Below are positions 32,853 to 41,578 of a DNA stretch of 43,806 nucleotides, one piece after another. The number at the start of each line of letters is the position of its first letter. Positions within the stretch are counted from its first letter, which is position 1. The position numbers and the translations under genes are program-made. The DNA comes from Donghicola sp041224595 (lineage in GTDB: Bacteria > Pseudomonadota > Alphaproteobacteria > Rhodobacterales > Rhodobacteraceae), in assembly GCF_041224595.1 (NCBI RefSeq), contig NZ_JBGFGN010000150.1:1-43806 (forward strand), read 5' to 3'. A model generated the notes under the pieces. The model made no database searches and was not told the origin of the DNA. It saw only the letters and a program-made list of their open reading frames with translations.

Positions 32853-32886
32853 GTCAATACTAAATCAACTTGATTTATTTATTGAC
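32853..32886. promoter_or_regulatory. Nested palindrome, candidate ROK operator
   Basis: A 17-bp dyad TAAATCAACTTGATTTA (32861-32877, centre C, perfect 8-bp arms) lies inside an outer GTCAATA (32853-32859)/TATTGAC (32880-32886) pair. It is AT-rich in a GC-rich surrounding and located between the ROK gene and the sugar transporter, the expected place for autoregulated control of both. Confidence 0.7.
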
Positions 32887-32940
32887 GAATGAATGTGAAT
32901 CAGTTTTCTTTGCGCCAAGAGAGGCCGAAATGCCGATCCG

Positions 32941-32960
32941 TCGACCGAGAGGACGGTCGA
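32941..32960 (+). other. 5' UTR hairpin before the sugar-binding protein gene
   Basis: TCGACCG (32941-32947) pairs with CGGTCGA (32954-32960). It ends about 10 bases before the GGAGG ribosome binding site and may stabilise the mRNA or affect translation. Confidence 0.5.
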
Positions 32961-32982
32961 GATTTACTTGGGAGGAAGACCT

Positions 32983-34014
32983 ATGAAGACCATCAAGACA
33001 GCACTTTTGACTGGTGCAGCCATCGCCGTTTCCATGGCAGCAGCCCCCGCAATGGCAGCGGGCCACGAAGTTGGCGCATGCCTGATCACCAAAACTGACA
33101 CCAACCCGTTCTTCGTGAAAATGAAGGAAGGCGCGGTTGCTGGTGCAGAAGCCAACGGCATCAACCTGCAAACATTTGCCGGCAAGATTGATGGCGACGT
33201 CGAAAGCCAGGTCTCTGCTGTTGAAACCTGCATCGCATCGGGTGCCAAGGGCATCCTGATCACCCCTACCGACAGCCGCGCTCTGGCACCTGTTGTGACC
33301 CAAGCGCGTGAGAACGGTTTGCTGGTTATCGCACTGGACACCCCGTTCGAGCCCGCAGACACCGCGGATGCGACCTTTGCCACCGATAACTTCAAAGCTG
33401 GCGAGATGATCGGTCAGTGGGCCAAGGCCAAGATGGGTGACGACGCAGCGAACGCGAAGATCGCAATGCTCGACCTGAACCCCTCGGAAATCTCGGTTGA
33501 CTACCTGCGTAACCAAGGCTTCCTGCAGGGCTTTGGTGTCGACATCAAAAACCCCACCGACATCGGTGACGAAGACGATCCGCGTATCGTTGGCAACGAC
33601 GTAACCAACGGTAACGAAGAAGGCGGCCGTACCGCGATGGAGAACCTTCTGCAGAAGGATCCCGAGGTGAACGTTGTCTATACCATTAACGAACCCGCAG
33701 CAGCTGGTGCCTATGAAGCGCTGAAGTCCATGGGCCGCGAGAACGACGTTCTGATCGTATCAGTCGACGGCGGCTGCCCCGGTGTCCAGAACATCGCAGA
33801 CGGCGTCATCGGCGCAACCTCGATGCAGTTCCCGCTGCTGATGGCGTCCAAAGGCATCGAAGCGATCAAGCAGTTCGCTGAAACCGGAGAGAAGCCCCAG
33901 AACACCGAAGGTCTGGACTTCTACAACACCGGCGTCGAGCTGATCACCGACGAGCCTGTAGACGGCATCGAAAGCCTGTCCTCGGAAGAGGGTCTGGGCA
34001 AGTGCTGGGGCTAA
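32983..34014 (+). CDS. frcB: Sugar ABC transporter substrate-binding protein (FrcB-like)
   Basis: 343 residues with a signal peptide (MKTIKTALLTGAAIAVSMAA, cleavage near AMA/A) and a periplasmic binding fold type 1 (GACLITKTDTNPFFVKMKEG; ILITPTDSRALAPVV; NDVTNGNEEGGRTAMENLL). It resembles fructose/ribose-type FrcB of rhizobia. The ATG at 32983 follows GGGAGGAAG; the frame extends five codons upstream without need. A strong GC hairpin separates it from the permease gene. The actual sugar is inferred only from the family. Confidence 0.85.
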   Translation: MKTIKTALLTGAAIAVSMAAAPAMAAGHEVGACLITKTDTNPFFVKMKEGAVAGAEANGINLQTFAGKIDGDVESQVSAVETCIASGAKGILITPTDSRALAPVVTQARENGLLVIALDTPFEPADTADATFATDNFKAGEMIGQWAKAKMGDDAANAKIAMLDLNPSEISVDYLRNQGFLQGFGVDIKNPTDIGDEDDPRIVGNDVTNGNEEGGRTAMENLLQKDPEVNVVYTINEPAAAGAYEALKSMGRENDVLIVSVDGGCPGVQNIADGVIGATSMQFPLLMASKGIEAIKQFAETGEKPQNTEGLDFYNTGVELITDEPVDGIESLSSEEGLGKCWG

Positions 34015-34034
34015 TTAACGGGTAACCGCCATTC

Positions 34035-34065
34035 CGGGGGGCGGATATTCCGCCCCCCGATTTGT
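34035..34065 (+). terminator. Attenuator hairpin between frcB and frcC
   Basis: A perfect 10-bp stem CGGGGGGCGG (34035-34044) with CCGCCCCCCG (34050-34059), followed by ATTTGTTT. It probably limits read-through, leaving more binding protein than permease. Confidence 0.75.
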
Positions 34066-34133
34066 TTGTAAATTTCTCTCCCAACACACCATCCAACCAA
34101 AGCTGTACAGACTGGCAGCGAAGGAGGAGCCGC

Positions 34134-35216
34134 ATGAGCGACGAGAGCCAATCCCGGCCGCGAGGTCAGGATTTTGAATCATCCCTCGACAAGAGCGACA
34201 AAACCGTCGCCGCGTTCGAGCACACCAGCAAAGGCGTGATGGACCACATCCAGAAAGCGCTGCACGGCAACCCGACTCTGGTCCCCGTGATTGTTCTGGT
34301 GATGTCTGTCATTGTCTTTGGCTTTATCGCCGGTGACCGCTTCTTTTCGGCCTTCAACCTGACACTAATCATGCAGCAGGTGTCTATCATCGGCCTGTTG
34401 GCAGCAGCGCAGTCGCTGATCATTCTGACCGCAGGCATCGACCTGTCGGTGGCCGCGATCATGGTGCTGATGAGTGTTGTGATGGGCAATCTGGCCGTGT
34501 CGTTCGGCGTGCCGACCTTCTTTGCTCTGATCATCGGCTTTGCTGGTGGCGGCGCGGCCGGTTTCCTGAACGGCCTGATGGTCACCCGCCTAAAGCTGCC
34601 CCCGTTCATCGTGACCTTGGGCACTTGGAACATCTTTTACGCCTTGAACCTGTGGCTGTCGGGCGCGCAATCGATCCGCAGTCAGGACATCGATGCAAAC
34701 GCGGGCGCGCTGAAGTTCTTTGGCGAGGCGTTCAACATCGGCTCGGCGCGGATCACCTTTGGGTCCATCCTGATGATCGTCGTCTTCTTTGCTCTTTGGT
34801 TCCTACTGAACAAAACAGCCTGGGGCCGCCACGTCTACGCCATCGGCGATGACAAAGAGGCCGCTGAACTGGCTGGCATCCGCACCGACCGCACTCTGAC
34901 CCAAGTCTACATGCTGGCAGGCGTCGTCTGCGCCATCGCCGCCTGGAGCAGCGTGGGCCGCATCGGCTCGATTAGCCCCCAAGCGTTCTACGAGGGCAAC
35001 CTGCAGTCCATTACCGCGGTTGTGATTGGGGGCATCTCTCTGTTCGGTGGTCGCGGTTCGATCCTTGGCGCTCTGTTTGGCGCGCTGATCGTGGGCGTGT
35101 TCCAGTCGGGCCTGAAGCTGGCCGGTGTGGACGTGCTCTGGCAAGTGTTTGCAGTGGGTTGGCTGATCATTCTCGCTGTTTCGATTGACCAATGGATCCG
35201 GAAGGTGTCGGCATGA
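34134..35216 (+). CDS. frcC: Sugar ABC transporter permease (FrcC-like)
   Basis: 360 residues with a charged N-terminal region (1-60) and about eight to ten membrane helices of the BPD_transp_2 type (LLAAAQSLIILTAGIDLSVAA; GRHVYAIGDDKEAAELAGI; GGISLFGGRGSILGALFGA). The ATG at 34134 is chosen for AAGGAGG at 34121; a frame starting at 34062 crosses the hairpin region. It pairs with FrcB and FrcA. The stop overlaps frcA by four bases. Confidence 0.87.
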   Translation: MSDESQSRPRGQDFESSLDKSDKTVAAFEHTSKGVMDHIQKALHGNPTLVPVIVLVMSVIVFGFIAGDRFFSAFNLTLIMQQVSIIGLLAAAQSLIILTAGIDLSVAAIMVLMSVVMGNLAVSFGVPTFFALIIGFAGGGAAGFLNGLMVTRLKLPPFIVTLGTWNIFYALNLWLSGAQSIRSQDIDANAGALKFFGEAFNIGSARITFGSILMIVVFFALWFLLNKTAWGRHVYAIGDDKEAAELAGIRTDRTLTQVYMLAGVVCAIAAWSSVGRIGSISPQAFYEGNLQSITAVVIGGISLFGGRGSILGALFGALIVGVFQSGLKLAGVDVLWQVFAVGWLIILAVSIDQWIRKVSA

Positions 35217-35992
35217 TGACCCAAGAACCCATTCTCAAAGCCCGTGGTCTGGTAAAGCGCTACGGCAAAGTCACCGCCCTGAACCAAGCCGATTTCGATC
35301 TGTACCCCGGCGAGATCCTCGCTGTGATTGGCGACAACGGTGCGGGCAAGTCGAGCTTGATCAAAGCCATCTCGGGCGCCGTAATCCCCGACGAAGGCGA
35401 GATCACTCTCGAAGGCAAAAAGATCCAGTTCCAATCGCCGCTCGAAGCGCGGGAATCTGGCATCGAGACCGTGTACCAGACGCTGGCGCTGTCCCCTGCC
35501 CTATCGATCACCGACAACATGTTCGTGGGCCGTGAACTGCGCAAACCCGGCTTCGCTGGGAATGTTCTGCGGATGCTGGATCACAAGGCGATGGAAGCCT
35601 TTGCCCGCGAGAAGCTGAACGAGCTGGGTCTGATGACCATCCAGAACATCAACCAAGCGGTCGAAACCCTGTCCGGTGGTCAGCGCCAAGGTGTTGCCGT
35701 GGCCCGCGCGGCTGCGTTCGGCTCCAAGGTGATCATCCTTGACGAACCGACCGCTGCGCTAGGGGTCAAGGAAAGCCGCAAGGTTCTGGAACTGATCCAG
35801 GACGTCCGGTCGCGCGGTATCCCGATTGTCCTGATCAGCCACAACATGCCGCACGTGTTCGAGGTCGCAGACCGCATCCACGTGCACCGCTTGGGCCGTC
35901 GTCTCTGCACGATCAACCCCAAGGACTACACCATGTCCGACGCGGTGGCGTTTATGACGGGCGCAGCCGAGCCGCCCGCCGAAGCGGCCTAA
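35213..35992 (+). CDS. frcA: Sugar ABC transporter ATP-binding protein (FrcA-like)
   Basis: 259 residues, one ATPase domain as in FrcA (RbsA proteins have two). Walker A GDNGAGKSS, signature LSGGQRQGVAVARA, Walker B VIILDEPTAALG and the switch His in VLISHNMPHV are intact. It powers the FrcC permease. The ATG at 35213 (GGAAGG upstream) overlaps the frcC stop. A strong terminator follows. Confidence 0.87.
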   Translation: MMTQEPILKARGLVKRYGKVTALNQADFDLYPGEILAVIGDNGAGKSSLIKAISGAVIPDEGEITLEGKKIQFQSPLEARESGIETVYQTLALSPALSITDNMFVGRELRKPGFAGNVLRMLDHKAMEAFAREKLNELGLMTIQNINQAVETLSGGQRQGVAVARAAAFGSKVIILDEPTAALGVKESRKVLELIQDVRSRGIPIVLISHNMPHVFEVADRIHVHRLGRRLCTINPKDYTMSDAVAFMTGAAEPPAEAA

Positions 35993-36000
35993 CCTCTCCC

Positions 36001-36075
36001 AGCAAAGGGCACGCCTCCCCCTTTTTGTCCTTTGCTTAATGCGCGGGTTGGTTCTGAACCAGCCCGCGCTTTTTT
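36001..36075 (+). terminator. Terminator pair after the frc transporter genes
   Basis: A first hairpin AGCAAAGG/CCTTTGCT (36001-36008 with 36029-36036) is followed by a strong 7+5-bp stem GCGCGGG...TGGTT (36041-36053) with AACCA...CCCGCGC (36057-36069) and a run of Ts (36070-36075). The phosphatase gene downstream is probably transcribed separately or by partial read-through. Confidence 0.85.
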
Positions 36076-36171
36076 GTGCCCTGCGTCTGTGCCGCGCTTG
36101 CAGCATCAATGGGACCGCGTTACCCCGATAGAAAATTTCGATGACGCCCCCTCAGATATCGGAGAGCATTC

Positions 36172-36960
36172 ATGACCGCTGACCGTCTCGGCTTTGCCGT
36201 CTCTCTCGCCCGCAAGGCTGGCGCTTTGGCCCAGTCCATGCGCGATCAGGCCGGAGGGCTGGACTACACGATCAAAGCCCCCGAAGACTACGCCACCGAC
36301 GCCGATTACGCGGTCGAGGCTCTGATCCGCCAGCGCATCGCGGAAACTTATCCCGAGGATGGCGTTCTTGGCGAAGAAGACGGCCTGCAAGGCCGCGTGA
36401 ACGGCTGCTGGATCGTGGACCCCATTGACGGCACCATCAACTTCAGCCGCGGCATGGACGATTGGGGTATTTCCATCGGCTACTTCAACGGGACAGAATT
36501 CGAGCTGGGGGTCATTTTCGCCCCCGACAAAAACCTGATGGCCAGCGGTCAAGCCGGACGTGGAGCCTTTGTGAATGGCAAGCCCGTGACATTCGGCCAA
36601 GGTCATCCCAGCCAGACAAAGCTTATCTCTATCGGCTATTCCGACCGACAGCCCATGCAGGAGTACACCGACCGGATCGCCCGCATCCGCGCGGCCGGGA
36701 TGGACCACCGCCGCCACGGCGCGGCGACTATCGGTTTCCTCGGTGTGCTTTCGGGCTGGTTTGACGCCTACTACGAGCGTGCCCTGAACATTTGGGACGC
36801 GGCTGCTGGTCTGGCGATGATCAAGGCAGCTGGCGGTGTGGTGGAGCATGGCCCCTTTGACACCTTCGTGAAAGAACCGACACGAGTGCTGGCCCACAAC
36901 GGCCGCATCCCCGAGGTCGGTCGGATCGTGGACCCAGCCCAAACGCAGGCTGCCGAATAA
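36172..36960 (+). CDS. Inositol monophosphatase family protein
   Basis: 262 residues of the Mg-dependent inositol monophosphatase/FIG family: EEDG near residue 70, the DPIDGT motif (WIVDPIDGTINFSRG) and the C-terminal NIWDAAAGLAMIKAAGG. GGAGAG precedes the ATG at 36172. Its place beside a sugar importer suggests it dephosphorylates the imported or related sugar phosphate; rhizobial frc operons have a kinase (frcK) in this place instead. CysQ-type or histidinol-phosphatase activity are alternatives. Confidence 0.87.
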   Translation: MTADRLGFAVSLARKAGALAQSMRDQAGGLDYTIKAPEDYATDADYAVEALIRQRIAETYPEDGVLGEEDGLQGRVNGCWIVDPIDGTINFSRGMDDWGISIGYFNGTEFELGVIFAPDKNLMASGQAGRGAFVNGKPVTFGQGHPSQTKLISIGYSDRQPMQEYTDRIARIRAAGMDHRRHGAATIGFLGVLSGWFDAYYERALNIWDAAAGLAMIKAAGGVVEHGPFDTFVKEPTRVLAHNGRIPEVGRIVDPAQTQAAE

Positions 36961-36964
36961 CGAA

Positions 36965-36993
36965 AACGCCACCCCATCACAGGGCGGCGTTTC
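36965..36993. terminator. Terminator between the phosphatase gene and acrB
   Basis: AACGCC (36965-36970) pairs with GGCGTT (36986-36991), extended by inner CC/GG, with A and T residues on both sides. It separates convergent transcripts. Confidence 0.7.
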
Positions 36994-37015
36994 CTATTTC
37001 AGAACCTCATTGAGA

Positions 37016-40000
37016 TCACGCAGTCTTTTTCTTGCGCCCCGTAGCCTGGCGCACGATCACGTAGAAGGCAGGCACCATGAAGACGCCGATAAACGTCGCC
37101 GTGGCCATACCCCCCAGCACACCGATGCCGATGGCGTTCTGGGCCGCAGCGCCCGCACCGCTCGCAGTCGCAAGGGGCACAACCCCCAGCATGAACGCGA
37201 GCGAGGTCATGAGAATCGGGCGCAGACGCAGGCGTGCGGCCTCCATCGTGGCTTCGATCAGCTCTTTGCCCTGCGCTTCCAGATCTTTGGCAAATTCGAC
37301 GATCAGAATGGCGTTCTTGGCCGCCAAGCCGATGGTCGTCAGAATGCCCACCTTGAAGTACACATCGTTTGACTGGCCGAACAGATAGGCAGCCGCAAGA
37401 GCGCCGAGGACACCCACCGGCACCGCCAGCATCACCGAAAACGGAACCGTCCAGCTTTCGTAGAGCGCGGCGAGACACAGGAACACAACAAGAACCGCAA
37501 GCGCATAGAGATAGGGCGCTTGGTCGCCAGATTGGCGTTCCTGATAGCTGATACCTGTCCACTCGACGCCGTATCCGCCGTCAATCGTGGTCGCCAGTTC
37601 TTCCATCGCGTCCATGGCCGCACCGGACGAGGCGCCATCGCTATTACTGCCCGAAATCTCGATCGCATCCGCACCCGAGTGGCGGGACAGCTTTGGCTGA
37701 ACCGAGACCCATTCCGTGGTCACGAAGCTCGAAAATGGCACCATCTCGTTCGAGTCGTTGCGGACATACCAGCTTTCGATGTCCTCGGGCTGCATCCGGT
37801 GTTCGGGCGCGGCCTGTACGATCACGGGACGCAGGTTACCTTGCAACACAAAATCGTTCACTTCGGACCCGCTGAACACTACCGACAGCATCGAGTTCAC
37901 GTCAGACAGCGACACACCAAAAGCGTCGATCTTCTGCTGGTCGATGTTGATCCGAAGGGCGCTTTCGGCATCCACGCCAGACACACGCACGTTGGTCAGA
38001 CGCGAGTCCTCACCGGCCTTTTCCACCAGTTCGTTCGCGGCTTCGATCAGGGAGTCGTATCCGTTGCCCCCATTGTCCACAAGGTACATCGAGAAACCGT
38101 TGGTATTGCCCATCCCAGGGATGGCCGGCGGCTGCATAAAGAAGATCTGGCCCGCACGGTGCGCCCCAAAGCGCATGTTGGCACGAGTGGCCAAGGCACC
38201 CGCTGCGGCCTCCGCCGCGGTCCGGTCGTCAAAGTCGTGCAGCTTAATGAACAGCATCGCATTGTTCTGACCCGAGCCACCAAATCCGAAACCAAGCGCC
38301 GCGAACACGCTGTCCACCGTCTCGGTTTCTTCGTTCAGCAGGTAATCCTCGATTTCTTCGACGACAGACAGGGTTTGCTGGGTGGTCGAACCTTCGGTCA
38401 ACTGCACCATGGTCATCAGCATACCCTGATCTTCGGTCGGCAAGAAGGACGAGGACAGGCGCTCATAGATCTGCCATGCGCCAACACCGATCCCGACCAG
38501 AACCAGCAGCATGATGATAGGTTTGCGCAGGATGCGGCCCACGGTCCGTTCATAGCCACGGTTAAAGCGATCGAAGTTGCGGTTAAACCAACGAGCGGGG
38601 GCAATCCCCTCTCCGTGGCTGCGCTTCAGGATGCTGGCACAGAGCGCGGGCGTCAGGACCAGCGCCACGATCGCAGAGAGAACCATCGCGGTGATGATCG
38701 TGACCGAGAACTGTCGGTAGATTACACCGGTCGACCCACCAAAGAACGCCATCGGCAGGAACACAGCCGACAGCACCAAGGCAATACCGATCAGCGCGCC
38801 GGTAATCTGGCCCATGCTACGCTCGGTGGCGGGCATCGGTTCCAGATTGTCTTCGTCCATCACGCGTTCGACGTTCTCCACCACCACGATAGCGTCATCC
38901 ACCAACAGGCCAATGGCCAGAACCATCGCGAACATGGTCAGTGTGTTGATCGAATACCCCAGCGCCGCGAGCATCGCGAAGGTCCCCAGCAGGACCACAG
39001 GCACCGCAATGATCGGGATGATCGTCGCGCGCCAGTTTTGCAGGAAGACAAGGATCACGAGGAACACCAGAACGACCGCTTCGATCAGGGTGTGGTAGAC
39101 CTTTTCAATCGACAGCTCGACAAAGGGCGAGGTGTCGTAGGCGTATCGGATTTCAACGCCCTCGGGCAGAGCGGGTTCGAGGCTGGTCAGCACCTCGCGC
39201 ACGGCTTCGGCGGTGTCCACCGCGTTCGCACCTGTCGCAAGGTTCACACCGAAACCGGCCGCATTCAGACCGCTGAAGCGGCTGTCGCCCCCATAGCTTT
39301 CCTGACCGACTTCGATTTCCGCTACGTCGCCAAGGTAAACGGCGCTGCCGTCCTGTTCACTCTTCAGCAAGATGCTTTCGAACTCTTCGACACTGGTCAG
39401 CTGGCTTTGCGCGGTGATGGTCGCTGTAAACTGCTGGCCTTGGACCGTGGGCTGGCTGCCCAGGTTGCCAACAGACACCGTGGTATTCTGCGCCTCAACC
39501 GCGCTGGTGATATCTGCCGGGGTCAACTGGTACTGCACCAACTTCAGCGGGTCGAGCCAGATGCGCATGGCATAGCCAGAGCCAAAGGTATTGATGCCGC
39601 CGACGCCCTCGGTTCGCTGGACCGGACCTTCGATGGTTTGGTCCAGAATATCGCCAAGCTGTACAGGGTTGTAGCTGCCATCGACAGAAACGAGCGCCCC
39701 CACCATCAGGATCGAACTGGTCGACCGGCGCACAGTGACACCCGCTTGCTGTACGCGCTCGGGTAATTGGGATTCAACCTGACGGACCTTGGTCTGTACT
39801 TCGTTCTGGGCATCGATCCCTTCGACACTTTCGTCAAAGGTCAGTGTGATGCTGCTAGAGCCTTCGCTGGAATCCGAGACCATGTAGAGCAAGCCATCAA
39901 GGCCGGTCATCGAATCTTCAATGGTAGAGGTGACAGAGTTCTGAACAGCTTCGGCAGTTGCGCCGGTATAAGTGGCGGAGACCCGGACGGTGGTCGGCGC

Positions 40001-40114
40001 GATGTCAGGATACTGGGAGACGGGCAACTGGGTTAGAGAAAATGCCCCTGCGAGCATTGTCACAATCGCCAGAACCCACGCAAAAACAGGACGGTGAATA
40101 AAGAAATCGACCAA
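37016..40114 (-). CDS. RND multidrug efflux pump inner-membrane subunit (AcrB-like, HAE1 family)
   Basis: 1032 residues with the 12-helix RND layout. It starts VDFFIHRPVFAWVLAIVTML, carries the helix-4 Asp pair in GLLVDDAIVVVENVERV and the helix-10 Lys in AAKNAILIVEFAKDL, all needed for proton transport. Two large periplasmic loops hold the porter domains. The start is a TTG at 40114, fixed by the family N-terminus and by GGAG eight bases upstream. It follows the adaptor gene after five bases. No outer-membrane channel gene (TolC/OprM) is in the window. Confidence 0.9.
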   Translation of the reverse strand: MVDFFIHRPVFAWVLAIVTMLAGAFSLTQLPVSQYPDIAPTTVRVSATYTGATAEAVQNSVTSTIEDSMTGLDGLLYMVSDSSEGSSSITLTFDESVEGIDAQNEVQTKVRQVESQLPERVQQAGVTVRRSTSSILMVGALVSVDGSYNPVQLGDILDQTIEGPVQRTEGVGGINTFGSGYAMRIWLDPLKLVQYQLTPADITSAVEAQNTTVSVGNLGSQPTVQGQQFTATITAQSQLTSVEEFESILLKSEQDGSAVYLGDVAEIEVGQESYGGDSRFSGLNAAGFGVNLATGANAVDTAEAVREVLTSLEPALPEGVEIRYAYDTSPFVELSIEKVYHTLIEAVVLVFLVILVFLQNWRATIIPIIAVPVVLLGTFAMLAALGYSINTLTMFAMVLAIGLLVDDAIVVVENVERVMDEDNLEPMPATERSMGQITGALIGIALVLSAVFLPMAFFGGSTGVIYRQFSVTIITAMVLSAIVALVLTPALCASILKRSHGEGIAPARWFNRNFDRFNRGYERTVGRILRKPIIMLLVLVGIGVGAWQIYERLSSSFLPTEDQGMLMTMVQLTEGSTTQQTLSVVEEIEDYLLNEETETVDSVFAALGFGFGGSGQNNAMLFIKLHDFDDRTAAEAAAGALATRANMRFGAHRAGQIFFMQPPAIPGMGNTNGFSMYLVDNGGNGYDSLIEAANELVEKAGEDSRLTNVRVSGVDAESALRINIDQQKIDAFGVSLSDVNSMLSVVFSGSEVNDFVLQGNLRPVIVQAAPEHRMQPEDIESWYVRNDSNEMVPFSSFVTTEWVSVQPKLSRHSGADAIEISGSNSDGASSGAAMDAMEELATTIDGGYGVEWTGISYQERQSGDQAPYLYALAVLVVFLCLAALYESWTVPFSVMLAVPVGVLGALAAAYLFGQSNDVYFKVGILTTIGLAAKNAILIVEFAKDLEAQGKELIEATMEAARLRLRPILMTSLAFMLGVVPLATASGAGAAAQNAIGIGVLGGMATATFIGVFMVPAFYVIVRQATGRKKKTA

Positions 40115-40119
40115 TGCGC

Positions 40120-41304
40120 TTACTCCGCTTCGGCGGGGGTGGCCGCATCAGAGACAACACCATTTTCGTCGATGGTCACAGCAACAGTTTCAATATCTGC
40201 ACCAGCGCGCAGATTGCGCAGGCCGTCGACGATCAGCATGTCACCCTCGTCAATCCCGTCGGTGACGACCCACGCGTTCTGGTAGGTGCCTTCGGAGATG
40301 AGAGTCACTTGCTTGGCCTTGCCATCCGCAGCGACAAAGGCGGTCAGATCGCCGGTCGCACTCCGGTCTGTGGCGCCTTGGGGGACCAGAACAGCCTCGG
40401 TCTCGCCCACTGTCACCTGCGCCCGCAGGAACATACCGGGCATAATCAGCTGGTCGGGGTTGTCAAACTGCATCCGGAACTCGACGCCGCCAGTGGTCGA
40501 AGACACCAGCGTGCCGGGGCTGACCAGCGCACCTTTGCTGTCGTAGGATTGACCGTTCTCCAAAGTCAAAGACACATCCAGACGCTCTCCCATCATCAGT
40601 TGGCCTTCGGCAATGCGTTCACGGGTCTGCAGCAGACGCGCACTGGATTCGGTCAGGTCCACATAGATCGGGTCCATGCGGGTCAGGGTCGTCAGGGCGT
40701 CGGATTGGTTCGCCGTGACGAGCGCCCCGATCGAGAATTCCGAAACCTCTGGGATGCCCTGAATGGGTGCGCGGATTTCTGTGCGGTCCACGTTTAGCTG
40801 CGCGGTTTGCAGGGATGCTTCGGCAGCACGTTCGTCCGCTTCGGCTTGCATCAGGGCCACCTCGGCGCTTTCCACACTCTCGCGGGTCACTCCCACCCCG
40901 TCGAGTTTGCGGTAGCGATCCACAGTGGCCTGTGCCGATTGAACGCTGGCCTTGGCGCCGGCCAAGGACGCTTCGGCTGCGGCGAGTTCAGCGTCATAGG
41001 AGGCCGCTTCGATCCGGTACATCAGGTCGCCAACTTCCAGCGGCTGACCGGGGGTGTAGACGATCTCTTCGATCACACCTTCGACCCGAGGGCGAATGTC
41101 GGTTTGTTCAAAAGCAACAGCGCGTCCGGGCAACGTAACCTGATAAGGCACCATGGCCGAGGTCATTTCGATTACACCAACTTGCGTGGCCGAAGGGGCC
41201 CCGCCGGGCGCTTGCTGTGCCAGAGCAGAGGTCGCGCAGGTCAAAAGCACTGCAGCACCGAACGCTAGGTCACGAGCTCGAAAAAGGGAGGGGAGTGGGG
41301 TCAT
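40120..41304 (-). CDS. RND efflux periplasmic adaptor (AcrA-like membrane fusion protein)
   Basis: 394 residues with an N-terminal signal peptide (hydrophobic AFGAAVLLTCATSALA; no Cys at the cleavage point, so not a clear lipoprotein) and the adaptor order of biotinyl-lipoyl half (RPRVEGVIEEIVYTPGQPLEVGDLMYRI), alpha-helical hairpin (about 85-165), second lipoyl half (IRAPIQGIPEVSEF) and beta barrel. It links AcrB to an outer-membrane channel. First gene of the two-gene operon; a weak -10 TATAAC lies upstream. Confidence 0.9.
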   Translation of the reverse strand: MTPLPSLFRARDLAFGAAVLLTCATSALAQQAPGGAPSATQVGVIEMTSAMVPYQVTLPGRAVAFEQTDIRPRVEGVIEEIVYTPGQPLEVGDLMYRIEAASYDAELAAAEASLAGAKASVQSAQATVDRYRKLDGVGVTRESVESAEVALMQAEADERAAEASLQTAQLNVDRTEIRAPIQGIPEVSEFSIGALVTANQSDALTTLTRMDPIYVDLTESSARLLQTRERIAEGQLMMGERLDVSLTLENGQSYDSKGALVSPGTLVSSTTGGVEFRMQFDNPDQLIMPGMFLRAQVTVGETEAVLVPQGATDRSATGDLTAFVAADGKAKQVTLISEGTYQNAWVVTDGIDEGDMLIVDGLRNLRAGADIETVAVTIDENGVVSDAATPAEAE

Positions 41305-41363
41305 AAGGGGACTCGATCTCGGGTTATAGAAGTGAAATGGCGACGGAAATCGCGTTCATGTAA

Positions 41364-41373
41364 TAAACGTTTA
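41364..41373. promoter_or_regulatory. TAAACGTTTA palindrome in the acrAB/deoR intergenic region
   Basis: A perfect 10-bp palindrome 60 bp upstream of the adaptor gene. TetR-type regulators of RND pumps bind similar AT-flanked ACGT dyads, but no tetR gene is near, so the assignment is tentative. The rest of the 274-bp interval 41305-41578 shows no gene. Confidence 0.3.
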
Positions 41374-41578
41374 GGTATGTCTTTTTCTGTCGCTCTCCGA
41401 TGCTGCAGTAGCAAAAATCACGGGAATGTCAGCGCAAACACGCACGCGAAGCGAAGTTTTCAGGCCCAATTCCACATCTGCGCAGGGTTTTATCCGCATT
41501 TCAGCAGAGAACCGGACCACAGTCTTTGCCTTAGCAGCACTTTCGCTCTAATGGGAGAAGATCAAGAGAAGCACGACC

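Noticed and set aside
37520..39766. 748-codon open frame antisense to acrB
   Set aside because: The RND gene on the other strand is complete and clearly coding; the antisense product is His/Arg/Asp-rich without domains.
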